Shown here: positions 1 through 11,110 of the stretch, piece after piece
Numbering within the stretch: the stretch's first letter is position 1
How the letters are laid out: the number at the start of each line of letters is the position of its first letter
Assembly (NCBI GenBank): GCA_019614645.1
Contig: JABWDB010000004.1
Coordinates: 4,960,001 to 5,024,000, forward strand
Direction: 5' to 3'
Source: Stratiolaelaps scimitus
Lineage: Eukaryota > Arthropoda > Arachnida > Mesostigmata > Laelapidae
DNA length: 64,000 nt
Notes under the pieces: model-generated
What the model was told of the DNA's origin: nothing
Databases searched by the model: none
What the model saw: only the letters and a program-made list of their open reading frames with translations
Program-made: the position numbers and the translations under genes

Positions 1-615
1 AACCGTAGTGAAAACAAATGGGATATATCTATTCAGTGTTCGGCCAACCTTTGCCGAGTTGCCGATTGGTAATTCACACGTGAACAGAGCACCTTGTATG
101 AAGTCAGCCACACTATGGTCACAGGATCTGGACATATCGACGGTCAAAAACCAACAAATCGAAGTGTTTCGATAGTCGTCGGCGAAAAGCCTCCGTGGGT
201 GGTCGATACGGAGTTGATGAGGAGCCAAGTCGTGTTGTCGGTCGCAACAAAACAAAAAAAAAAACACATTTCTTCATTGTTAATGTTATTGTTGTCGTTT
301 GTCTGCGCGTTCTTCCGGCGTCAGGTCTCCCCTCTCGTCAAAGTGGCGGATGTCGTGCCCGGCCACTGGTGCCTATGCTGTACCCGTTAGTCACTAATGT
401 CGCCTGTCGTCCTGAAATGGATCTGCCCTGCGGTAACGGAATACCAGCCATGAGGCTGCAGCATGATGGGGTAACGGGATAGCGTAAGGAGCAGTAACAT
501 CGACGGATAGGATTTGTCAATTTCGAGTAACTACGGCGACCAATCATCCCCAGCTAACGACAACCCACAGCGATGGGTACACGAACAGTAGCGATTCTAC
601 TTGCGAGGCAAATGG

Positions 616-688
616 CGCCACCGCCGCCGCCGCCACTGCTGCTGCGATCAAAACTGCGGCGGCGGCGGCGGCGGCGGCTGCTGCTGCC
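616..688. repeat. Facing (GCC)n and (GGC)n tracts
   Basis: A GCC-type tract at about 616-634 is followed after roughly 20 bases by a GGC-type tract at about 656-678, and each tract continues into a short CTG run. The two tracts are complementary, so one strand can fold into a GC-rich hairpin. Such tracts are slippage-prone. No frame through them looks like a gene. Confidence 0.8.
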
Positions 689-752
689 ACGTTAAATCGT
701 AGTTCTAGCGTCCGTTCGCAGAGAGACCACGACGGAAAAGGACGACGATGAG

Positions 753-760
753 TATAAAAA
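753..760 (+). promoter_or_regulatory. Possible TATA box, weak
   Basis: TATAAAAA follows the GC-rich repeats and about 30 bases of purine-rich DNA. About 30 bases downstream there is no clear initiator match, and no coding sequence follows. It may be chance. Confidence 0.15.
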
Positions 761-1159
761 AAGGCCGAAAAGAACTGAAACTGAACTGCACCAGGCCATT
801 GGCTCGCCTCCCAGCTCGACCCTGGGGGAGGGGGTATCCGACAAGGGGTGAGCAGCCTGGGGGTTGCTGAGGGGCGGCTAATCGAAGATTTATTGAATTA
901 ATAATGGCGCAGGTTATTGAATATTAATGACGATTTCGATCATTGACAGCAATAACAACGGCAGTGTGGCGCAACCAAGCAGAAGCAGCTACTATTATAG
1001 ATGACGATGGGAGAAGTGACGGTAGCCAGCGACAGACAGGCGAAGCAGGCGAGCGGCCGAGGCCTCGGGAAGAAGAAGATACATTGCTGCATTGCTGCCA
1101 CGCCAAATTAGCCGGGGACCGCCGGGGAATGACTACGCGCGGCCATTGCTGTTTCTTGT

Positions 1160-1178
1160 TATATATATATATATATAT
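1160..1178. repeat. (TA)n microsatellite
   Basis: An uninterrupted TA dinucleotide run of about nine units, followed directly by a GT-containing sequence. It is the first of about twenty such arrays in the window. Confidence 0.95.
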
Positions 1179-2770
1179 GTGCGTATCTGTACTGTGCGTC
1201 AGTGTCCCCATCACATAATAGCATGAGCTGACGTCATTCGATCCGATTGAACGACAAATGCCGTAACAGCGGCAGCAGCAGCAGTGACGCAGTGTACGCA
1301 CAAAAGGGAGCACTGATTTAAGATGACGAACGAGTATAGGTAAAAATGCGAGGAACGGAATAGCATTGCGCAGCGAACGCATTAACGCAGCAACGATAGG
1401 ATAATAGCAGCCGCAGCGGCGACGGCGGCGGTAGCGGCAGTGCCTCGGACAGCGACAAACGAAAGAAAGAAATAAAGAAGAAAAACGAGTTCAGCGGTCG
1501 ATTTCAGGAAAGGCTCTTAACTGACTGATTGACTGACCCATCGATGGTTCACTCTACGGAGCAAGCGCTCAATAGCGACAAGAGCAGCAAAGTGCGCGCG
1601 AGATCGACGCAATTGTTGTGCATTTATTTGATACTTTACTGTAACAGGGACGGTTAGTTATCTGTTGGCTGGCTGCTTATCATCAGCAGGTGGTGGTGCG
1701 TACTATAGCGCACTCGGCGATACATGGCTACCTGACCACTGCTGTTTGCCACTGAACTTTTCGAGCTTTCCGCTCTTGAAGAGATCCCGTCACGCGGATG
1801 GACATATTGAAAAAGTATCTCAAGATTTTGTCTCTTGAGAGATTCGTTGCAACCACCGTTGGAGTTGAGGGTTGAGTCTCATCGCATTGCGTCAGTAGCT
1901 CTGGGGCTGCGGCACAGTAATTGTGTACATCTGCCACGAACGGCGAGGTTGTATTTGTCAGTGGATAGTCTGAAATAACACCGGAGCAGCGGCGGGTGCG
2001 GTTCCCGCAGTTCGGTGCGCGCATCTATCACTAAGAAGCAGTGCAGGTATCAAAACAGTGCCAATAATCACTGTCGCAGTGGTTGTATTAGTCGTAATTG
2101 TGCTATCGATGATGGTCAGCACCGAGCAGAGCGTGAGGCGCACAACCAACATCAACGAACAGTGTTGCATTATCTATCTACTGGTCGAATATGAGCCATT
2201 CGTTGATTTCGTTCTTTAGCCCAGCTACCCCCACCCTCCTCCGAGGAAGCATCCAGATTGTGTCGCATTCGTCACCCGTACCCTTGGCGATGGAGGCGCG
2301 GCGTAATGTTATTCAAAATGCTTCTGCTGCTGCTGGGCTGCACCGCTATCGCCGTCGAAACGATATGATGCGTATTGCCCTAATGTCTGTGAATAATATC
2401 TATGTCTTCTGCCTGCTCTACCGTCTGTCTCGTTGTAGCTGTGTCAACGTATGTGTCCATGTTCCGCTGCGTTCACATGTGTGGTATGCCACACTGGGCC
2501 GACGTCTGGGTCAGATGATGAACGATTCGTACCCTACGAATCTGCGAGAGACTAACACCGGTCGGCCCGGCCAAGAATGTAGTGTAAAGTGGCTCTGTAA
2601 TGAGACGATCATCGATGTAGTCCGCGTTTGAATGCTACTGTACAATCTCAGACGTGTCTCCAACAGCGACCAAGTTGGGAAAATAATCACGACGTCGAAA
2701 TAGTCCAAATGACTTCGTAGTCGCTTCGTTAGCATTCGACCATTAGCGAACCGAAGTTACCAGTTTTCAG

Positions 2771-2836
2771 ATGGGATGTCCACGTATTCGTTTGGCTGGG
2801 CGGCCAGGGTGACTTCCGCTCGTATCAATATCACAG
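2771..2836 (+). other. Possible 66-base internal exon
   Basis: The stretch is bounded on the left by a TTTTCAG acceptor-like sequence (2764-2770) and on the right by ACAG|GTGAGT, a near-consensus splice donor at 2836/2837. One frame is open throughout and encodes a peptide with WDVHVFVWLGG; another begins with an ATG at 2776. I do not recognise either peptide. The minus strand across the same bases also has an open frame, which weakens the case. A chance pairing of splice-like sites is quite possible. Confidence 0.18.
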
Positions 2837-3288
2837 GTGAGTGACTATATATTGTATTGTTGAATACGTTACCTGAAAAGAAAAATGGAAAACCAGGAAA
2901 GAATTAGACGAAAATCAAGTAGTTGGCCAGAGAAGACAATGCCCTCTCGAGTAAACTCATTTAGCAGCTAACACAAACAAACAAACATTGCTAACACGAT
3001 GCCTCGTACAACCGCTGAGAAGATCCATAGTTTGTCACTGCTCAACGTAGTGGAAGTATTCGACAATGTACACGACACAAAGGCAGGTAAATCCACGAAG
3101 GCAAAAGTCGGCCAAGTAAAATTTCCAACTCAGAGATGATCACAGCCAGTCGTGATCGGAACGCCGCCAGACGGACGAAATTCTACAAAGCGTTGTTCTA
3201 CGCGGCGTACAATCATTCTTAGTTGTTTGATTTTATGTAAAGCCCTGCACCGACAGCCACGAAAAAAAGAAGCAAATGCGTATGAAGC

Positions 3289-3305
3289 ATATATATATAT
3301 ATATA
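3289..3305. repeat. (TA)n microsatellite
   Basis: A short TA run of about eight units. Confidence 0.9.
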
Positions 3306-3448
3306 AATACTGTTTCCGCTCAAGTGTGAATGATCGTGATGCAACAGTGCAACGCGTTAGCACTTCCAGCTTCCCCCGAAGCCTAAGCATGGCGCTACGC
3401 TTCGACGTCGACAGCAAAGGTGATCGATCAGTTATCCACTCATACATA

Positions 3449-3535
3449 CGTCCGTCTGTCCGTCCGTCCGTCCATTCGTTCGCTCTCCTGAGAAGATTGC
3501 AGCCGCCGCTGCCGCCGCCGCCGCCGCCGCCGCCG
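3449..3535. repeat. (CCGT)n and (GCC)n tracts
   Basis: A CCGT-type tetranucleotide run lies at about 3449-3471, and a (GCC)n run of about ten units lies at about 3502-3535. Together they create artificial open frames on both strands (Ser/Val/Arg/Pro-rich or Gly-rich). Confidence 0.9.
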
Positions 3536-4080
3536 TGTTCAAGCGATTTTACAACATCTGCAAAACATTTGCAGCTGTTGTTCGTTCTAATGGTTCGTCC
3601 CTTCGTAAGCGGGTGTGCTTTCTGTTTTGCGCCATGTTGCCTGTACCTACAACGGTTATCAGAGATACCCGCCAGATAGCAGCCACTTGCTGTGAATAGG
3701 ATGCACACTTTCGAGCTTTTTGGTGCTCGTGGGCGGGGAGCCGAAAACAAAAGTCGCATGATCATTCCTGAGAGATGAATAGATCTGTGTCTTCGGCGAG
3801 ATAATATGTGCACAAGCTTTTATTCTACTTATCAGATGGCGTTTATTTCATATCTGCTCGATTGGTGATTTGCAAAATTCGTCATGGTTTTGCATATTTT
3901 GGGTATGATTTTTGTGCATTATCAAATTGAGGCTGCCCCACCGAGGTTACCTGGTGGTGTGGTGGGCATTAAAGCGGGCCTCGCCCACTTCTAGCGGCCG
4001 TTCGCAATGGCGGACAAGGGCGACTTTCGTTTCGTATATCATAGATCTTGCAGAAATTGAAAAATCGAATTCGCTTATAC

Positions 4081-4102
4081 ATTATTATTATTATTATTAT
4101 TA
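4081..4102. repeat. (ATT)n microsatellite
   Basis: About seven perfect ATT units. Similar arrays occur at 4591, 8098, 36141, 43736, 51275 and 53001. Confidence 0.95.
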
Positions 4103-4254
4103 GGCACCTCTGATTTGAGACCATTTTAGATTTGTCGTAGGCTTATTCATCGTCACATTTCCGACGCCCCAAAGCTAGCGCCTAACTGACCTGAGTTCCC
4201 CATCCTGACTAATTAAAGATTTTATTTGCATCACGTGTATTACCAGATAATGTG

Positions 4255-4255
<1 letters not shown>

Positions 4256-4294
<39 letters not shown>
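4256..4294. repeat. Long (TA)n microsatellite
   Basis: A perfect TA run of about 39 bases, among the longest uninterrupted ones in the window. It is self-complementary and can extrude a cruciform. Confidence 0.95.
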
Positions 4295-4298
<4 letters not shown>

Positions 4299-4590
4299 GA
4301 GAATAAACAATGGAGCGATACAAGCGGGCAGCTTTCACTTGTTATACAGGCGAAAAAAAATTCATGACCTTGCCTGTCATTCTGGCCCTCTTCTTTTTTG
4401 CCGAAGACATAAATATCCTTGACCGTCTGAAAGGAACGATAGATTTGACGCATGACTATCTCGGCCAGTCACTATCATCAACATCATGCGCGCTTTGTTG
4501 CAGCACACTGAGTGTGGTACAGGCCTATTCGCCATCGATATTTAGCGTTATAACCGCAACATAAAGACAAAACACCCCGGCGTTTTCTTC

Positions 4591-4612
4591 ATTATTATTA
4601 TTATTATTATTA
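4591..4612. repeat. (ATT)n microsatellite
   Basis: About seven perfect ATT units, 500 bases from the array at 4081 and in the same orientation. Confidence 0.95.
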
Positions 4613-5558
4613 TCACACGAAACATTCGTCTACACCAGCTCCTGCCGAATTTCTGCCTCTGCTAGTCGGCGGCAGGTGATCTTTCTGATGGGGATCAATA
4701 TCACCTATACATTCGCCCGTCGCGGTGCGTTCACGGTTATCAATGAAATGAACCGATAAGCAGCCGAAGCCCGTGGTGGCTGGCCAGCACGACACCAGGC
4801 AGTGCGCCGGAGACGCGAAAATACGCTACAAGCGGCGACGAACCGTCAGCGTCCTGCCCGGCGAGCAGGCGTTGAATTCGCGTTAGAAGCGACTTATCTG
4901 TTTTATCTCTCAATGGAGTCAGCTACCACCGCGATATCGACAACAGCGGAGTCAGCCACAAGGAACGGTGGCGACGACGCCGAGGGCAGCAACAACAACA
5001 CCAATAGCAGCGCTAACAACAACATCAACTGTATACGTTGAAGAGACCCCTCGGTGGTCGCTTGGCGCCGCCGTTCAAATCGGTTCATTCACTTGTCGGA
5101 GGCTTCACAGCGGTCCATTCTCATCTCATTCGACGACAGAGTCAGTCACGGGGATGATTCGTTGACATATGACCGATGTGTGAGTACGTCTAGCGAAGTG
5201 TCTGAATTTGAGACAATGCATCGGAACGCGAATGAACTCGAATAGAGAACCCGTTCACTTGGCTAATTATCATCTGGAAAGCGGTCGGACGCAACCGAAG
5301 CCGCCACTGGGTAGATCTAGAATAAAAATTAAATTTCGAGCCGCACGCTGCTGCTGGGTTAATCGCTTCTGTTAGATAACATTTCAGATAAAGGCTATCC
5401 AGACGGTTGATTTTCCTGGCGTCATCTTCTCGAATCTCTCGTCTATCTCTTCCTCAGCTATCTTCCCCTCGAGAACTGGAACACGAGCAGATTGGATGCT
5501 AACGACAGCTCCATAGTGGTGATACGCCGTGCGACAGGCAATCATAGACCCCCCCCAA

Positions 5559-5577
5559 TATATATATATATAGTATA
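5559..5577. repeat. C-run plus (TA)n
   Basis: A run of nine or so C residues ends just before a short TA run that is interrupted by one G. Confidence 0.85.
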
Positions 5578-6280
5578 TACCACTGCCATTGTATTGTACA
5601 TTTATTTAAGGACCTATTAGTATCAGACAAAAGGTGAGAAGGGTTCTCACCGCGAGTGTCGTACCCACCAACTTGCTTCAGAACGAGACACATTTTGCTT
5701 CTATTCTAGTTCTTCCAAGTTACAAACTTCGACAAATTAGCGAACGGGTTAATATAGTTACCGTTAGGACCCAGTTGTTTATTCTTGCTTCTGCGCGAGT
5801 TGGCTGCCTCTCCCCCGCTAATTAAAGTCCGCTGCTTCTCCTCTCGAGCATACGTCCGTCTCGCCCACTCTTGCCGGAAACTATCGGGGGAGCCTCGAGT
5901 GTTTGCAAGTGGCGCACACTTTGAAAGACATCACTAATTTCTATTTTTACTACGCGCGCATACGCCTCCACCGTTATACAGGGGCTTGCCAATGAGACCC
6001 CCCTCCCCCCCTAGGATTCGCGTGGCAACATCTATTCCAGTGTCTCTAGTTTAAATATACCCTGCCGCTCTGGCATATGAGTCCTGGCTCTTGCATACGC
6101 CGGTAACCCCCTTCGATCTGTCCCACGGTCACTAGCTACAACATCCACCAGCCCCCCCACCCCCCCAATACATGACACTCCCAGTTGCGCTGCTGCTGCT
6201 GCTGTTTGTGGTTTCACTGTTTTGTGAGAAGGTCACTCTGCCCGGCCAATGTGGCCTTCATCTAAATATGTATCCTAAGA

Positions 6281-6310
6281 CGCGACAAGCGCAAAAGTGC
6301 ACTTGTCGCG
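6281..6310. repeat. Near-perfect hairpin
   Basis: The 30 bases form an inverted repeat. The outer nine bases CGCGACAAG pair perfectly with CTTGTCGCG, there is one mismatch, then three more pairs close a loop of about four bases. It lies outside any microsatellite, so it is not explained by simple repetition. It is shorter than a microRNA precursor. The function is unknown. Confidence 0.8.
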
Positions 6311-6825
6311 CAAAACTGTCGCTAGAAGAGTTAGACCCTTAGCTAGCGTAAGGGATCATCTTAAGGTCTTCGTTAAATATAGTGAACTTTGACGCCTCTA
6401 GGAAATAACACACTATATATATATGGTGAAATAACTAAAAAATTGAACAAAATATTTTAAAACACTTTGAAGAGAGAAAAGGTCGCCTGTTCGCTCTCCT
6501 CGTCACCGGTTTAATGGAATACCGACGCCTGTCCATGTTCTGTACAAGCGTGACGTACCTATGCGATTGTCTGACAAACAGACCAATATTCAGCCAAGAA
6601 TCAATGAATATGTAGCATACCTCACATCGCAGCCGACGTCAAGTCAAAAAAATATCAACGCTACGACTTCAATTGTGAGCACTATAACACAGCAGTACTA
6701 GCTTGTCGTACTAGCAATACATGTCGAAGGTGCTGCCAGTCATAGTTGCGCTATATCGAAATCGAAGTCCCATACAGAACCGCAATCATAGCATTGAAGG
6801 CAACCGCAGTCTGGTAGATGCCTGT

Positions 6826-6847
6826 ACATATATATATATATAAATAA

Positions 6848-6878
<31 letters not shown>
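6826..6878. repeat. Interrupted (TA)n array
   Basis: Two TA runs are separated by a short AAATAAATATG interruption. About 200 bases to the right, at 7087-7104, there is an (AC)n run. Confidence 0.9.
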
Positions 6879-8068
6879 CGTCTCGATGGCGACGCTGAAA
6901 TTGAAACGACCGTAAATATAATGGCATAAAATGTTCCCATCGGGTCCCCTCGGACCCGATCCATGTCTCCTTCCTCGGCCGCCACACTTCGTGCGTGTGG
7001 AGGCTATTACAGTGCGGAGCCGGTCGAACAACAACCCGATCTTTTCATTTTTTTGCAGAGACACTTTACCCAAACATCTCATACAGATACACACACACAC
7101 ACGCACATATTGAAGGAAATGTCACTCGCTGGCCACAGTAGAACAATGCTTTAGCACTATCGTTGCTGATAGATGACACATTAACCGAGAATATACCCAT
7201 CCACCTGCTACATCTGGATCTCGATACGATCACGTATCGTCGGCTATGCGGATACACGTGACACGACATGTTAAGTAATGTCTCTGACCCACTCACTCAC
7301 TCATTCATGACAATGTACAATACAATGATAAATGGGGGGGGGTATGGTAACCGAGAGTCGGGGGATGCTACGCTACAAACGAGAGCTTGACGATGTGCGT
7401 CGTGTTAATTCAAATGCGAATGGCTGTATGCATATATGTAGATGTATGTACATGCAACCGCGTGTCGATGGATGAAGAATGCATGTGTTGGCATGTGCAT
7501 TTCTTCGCGTGTCGACATCTGCATCGTCTCGTGCTTGTGTGCTAGCCCCGTGCTTATTGTGGTGCTGCCGCTGTTGCCGCATCTAGATTGGCATCATTGA
7601 TTGTCGTCATGGATTGGATTGATTGTCATGCTGACATGGTCGGTGCTCGTGATGAAAATAACCACGAAGAGGCACTGGGGGGGGGCCGGGGCGATATAAC
7701 AACAATACACAAGAATAACATGAACGATAATAATAATAACAACAACAACAACCCTGGAAAAGTAACAAAAAAAACACACCTGATACGGACATACTACTCA
7801 CTGTCATAAGATGATGAGTGCGAGTTCACAAGAAGGCACAACAAGCGCACACAGTAACAATTGAATGATGTCACTCGAAGCAGCGCATACCCGACCCGTG
7901 GCAAACGGTTGTTCTCATAGAAAAGATGACAAAATCAAACGTAACATAGTACAGTGTACAATGTTGTCATTCGTCGCTCGAACTCGCCTCCCGTTGCGTT
8001 TATCCCTGTTCGTCGACTTGTCAAGGCAACCCTCGATATGTTTCAATATCGCCACCACGACGACCCCT

Positions 8069-8118
8069 GCGCGCGCGCGCGCGTGTATTTTTTTTCTATT
8101 ATTATTATTATTATTATT
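8069..8118. repeat. (GC)n next to poly-T and (ATT)n
   Basis: An alternating GC run of about 15 bases (8069-8083) is followed by a T-run and then by about seven ATT units. The alternating GC tract is the classic type of sequence that can adopt Z-DNA. Confidence 0.9.
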
Positions 8119-10248
8119 GTGATTTCCCATTACGGCGCCATAGCGGAACCGTCTGTGTTCTGCGTCCGCGCCCTGTCATGGCCGGTCCCACCTTACATTT
8201 GGTGGCCGCTGTCGCGGCCTGCACCTTCGATAATAGATCTGTCTCTCGTTGTGTCTTTTCGGCTGATGCATTTTTTTTTTGCCTACGCGTGTATTCGTCG
8301 AAACTGTGTACGCCAGCGTTAGCAGCAACGGGCAGTCGTTTGAATATCCGATTGATTGTTCTGGCTGATCGTCTGTCGAGACGGTGTCGATGATCAGATG
8401 GAGATAGACGACACCTATTGGTCCAATCATATCACTCACTCGCACCGTGTGTGGCCGTCATCGTCCTGATCGTCAATAGGTTCTCGTTAGAAACATCATG
8501 CCATGTGCATCGAGGCATCCTTGCTGGCGTCTCAGCCCGTGATGTCATGGTAGCGTTCGTCAATTTTCATGGTATATCGACAAGTTCGCAGGTTGACGAA
8601 TGACAAATGACTGTTATGTAACCAATTGTCGTAGGAGGTGCGTAAATACTTTCATGTAATACATAGAGATCTATCTTCATTTTTTCAAACGCTCCTCGTC
8701 TGCCCTCCTCCTCTTCCCCAAAAGGAACCGTACGGTATGATATAACAGTAAGAAGATAATAAGATAAGACCATTAAGATAGAACTGAGAAGAGAATCTGG
8801 ACGCACGCCGGACTGCCCTATAAACACATATAGATTTATCAACGCACTGCTCAAGTCAGGTGGCAGCGTTTATATTAACCATTTTCGAGTCTGAGCCCAG
8901 CTGCGATCGGTGACCACATATTTTCTTATACGATGTATGATAAGCTGCATAATAAGAACAATAATCCCCATAATCCCTAGAAATCCCGCCCTACTGTATG
9001 TTTGAATAAATCGTGTTGCCTGTTGTATGTAGGTTAGGCGTCAGAACAATAATTTGTCTAACTAAGATTGAATAGAAAGAAAATGAGCAACTCCAAAACA
9101 ACTGAAGCGAACTGCTTCTTACAACCCGAGGCAACCCGGTCAGGTCGCTGACGACGCAACCGGCTGGCTATCGATATATAATATTTTCTGCGAATATAGT
9201 ATTCAGCTAACAGAGGCATTAGGCTCGTGGATCGGGTCCACACCTGATGACTTGACTCATTACACTTGTCCAGCATAATTGGCTAAAGTACCATCGTGCG
9301 CTTCCGTGAGACAGGAGAAGCTGACCTCGCCCCATCGAGATCTCATTAGAGACTAAAATTACATTTACATAGACCGTACATTTACATTCCTAATTATTGT
9401 ACGTTTCAAGTTGTATGTGCTAAATAAATTATTTACGTAGAGCCTCCTATTGTTTCTTTGAAACCTTACGATTCGACATTTGTTGCTGCTTGATCCTGCT
9501 GTTGCGGGAATGCCTTGTTTGAATGTTTTGTTAAACATGCAAATAAAATAATAGAAACGGGGTTATAAATAAATAAAGCAGTTTTTTTTTTACCAGGAGT
9601 CCGACACCCAAGGAGCGCCCTTCCGTTATCTCCCATGTGTATATATAAATATATATTTTCACTAACTAATAGTCTTGTACCGTTAATAATTCTTTGATAG
9701 TGAGGAGAAGCGACTGTGGAAGCCGAAATATCGAAAACAGTTATTCATGCGTGTTTCTGCTAGATCAGATAGAAATCGTCTACGGCTACAAATCAAATAA
9801 GGTTACTGTTTGTAAAAGTCTATAATTATTTGATATATTTATATTTGCAAAATCTACCCCGACTTGTCCTGTGGGCACTAACATGGTGACAGATAGATCG
9901 ATCTTCGAAATCACCATGAACACAGAACGTACAATAAAAATTATGTGAACGACATAGTCGACAAAACCTATTCACCATTCGAAAATTAATGAACGATGAT
10001 CGTGTCTATGACAATTGGAGGCAGACACATACATATGAGCCTTCTGAATATAACGAATGTCTGCCATCATTCTAGAAATTCCTAATTCAATATAGTTCCT
10101 AATTCATTCATCAATTATTCATCGAATTCGGCGTCCCACTGTGATTGCCTGCTCGCAACGATAAAAACGAATCGAGTTCATGTCCTCCCACGATTAGCCG
10201 TCCACCATTACGGTCATGGAGTAATTGTTGTTAGCTCGTAATATCTAT

Positions 10249-10294
10249 TATATATATATATATATAATATGTGTATATGTGTTATATATATATA
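10249..10294. repeat. Interrupted (TA)n array
   Basis: TA runs are interrupted by a GTGTATATGTGTT segment. The array lies just upstream of the GC-rich stretch described next. Confidence 0.9.
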
Positions 10295-10499
10295 GATACG
10301 ATGACGCCATTGCCAGGAGAACTGGGAGGCGGACGGGCGGACCCCTCTCTAATCTTTATCGCGATAACTATCAACGTTTTCTCGCTGTTGCCAGCTGCTT
10401 CGCTCATCGCGACTCTCTGGCTCATCATTCACTCGTCGTCGAGGTAACCAGCGCCAAAGCATCGACAACATGTGCGAACAGCTAAAGAAACTAAGACAA

Positions 10500-11110
10500 A
10501 CGTACTCGAGATGGAACCAATCAGTCGGTGACTGACTACCTGCGCCTGCCGACGGCTCTGCGCACGCAGTGAGTGCATCAGCGAGCGACAGCAACGTGAG
10601 CGGCGCCTGTAAATCGGCGCCCTAGTAAACCTCGCCGTGATCGGGGGACTAGCGCCACCCGACGACCGCATTAGCACAACAAGCGCACATTGGTACAACA
10701 AGGCTCCGCGTGGGCCGACTCTCTGCGATTCGGCGCCGTTGCCAGCGAGCACCAACAGCAGCACAGCTACCATTGCCGAAGATGAGTGCCGCACTATGGC
10801 CCGACGATGCGATTCTCGGTTTTCATTCTGTAGCGTTTATGCTATCGGCTCGTCGACGTTCTTTCATTCGGGCAGAAACAACAGCAGCAGGAGCAAATTT
10901 GTGTTCGCCCCATACACCCTACATGTTTCCCTCGAGCGACCGCGCGGCGCCACAGCTCTCTCTCACTCTCTCTGGTAGAAGCGCCGGCCGATCCCCCATT
11001 CGCTCAAGTGGCTACTGTACGCCTTTGGCTTTCCACCGTCGCCGGTAGCGGCGCCAACGAAGCAACACTCGCGAGCGAGCGAGCGCGCGTCGCTGGCTGA
11101 GTATTAATTT
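10500..11110. other. GC-rich, CpG-rich segment
   Basis: This stretch is visibly richer in G+C and in CpG than its surroundings and has few microsatellites. It contains CCAATCAGTC at about 10517 (a CCAAT box overlapping an arthropod-like TCAGTC initiator). Near 11.07-11.09 kb it has GCGAGCGAGCGAGCGCGCG. Several frames are open for about 110 codons, but they read as Ser/Arg/Ala-rich shadow frames. It may be a promoter or 5' untranslated region, but no transcript is shown. Confidence 0.3.

Larger units (their letters stand above)
1..2760. other. Left-end stretch, no gene supported
   Basis: I see no convincing coding sequence here. Open frames of up to about 150 codons exist on both strands, but none shows a recognisable domain and several are made of runs of one residue. 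The stretch holds GC-rich trinucleotide repeats near 0.6 kb, a (TA)n run at 1.16 kb, CAG/GCA-rich sequence at 1.27 and 1.41 kb, and a TATA-like sequence at 753. It could be intronic, upstream or intergenic DNA. Confidence 0.5.
2837..6280. other. Repeat-rich, no gene supported
   Basis: The longest open frames of this stretch (227 codons on the minus strand and 175 on the plus strand, both at 3.13-3.81 kb) overlap each other. They run through GCC and CCGT repeats, which lack stop codons in several frames. Between 4.8 and 5.25 kb there is mixed CAA/CAG-rich sequence. Nothing here has a recognisable domain, splice context or codon pattern. Confidence 0.45.
6311..10480. other. Repeat-rich, no gene supported
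   Basis: This stretch holds (TA)n, (AC)n, (GC)n and (ATT)n arrays and an A+T-rich part at about 8.9-10.2 kb with few open frames. The A+T-rich part reads like intergenic or intronic DNA. I recognise no coding domain, RNA gene or mobile element. Confidence 0.5.

Noticed and set aside
3130..3813. 227-codon minus-strand frame and overlapping 175-codon plus-strand frame
   Set aside because: Both depend on GCC and CCGT repeats that lack stop codons; no domain, no splice context, and both strands are open at once.
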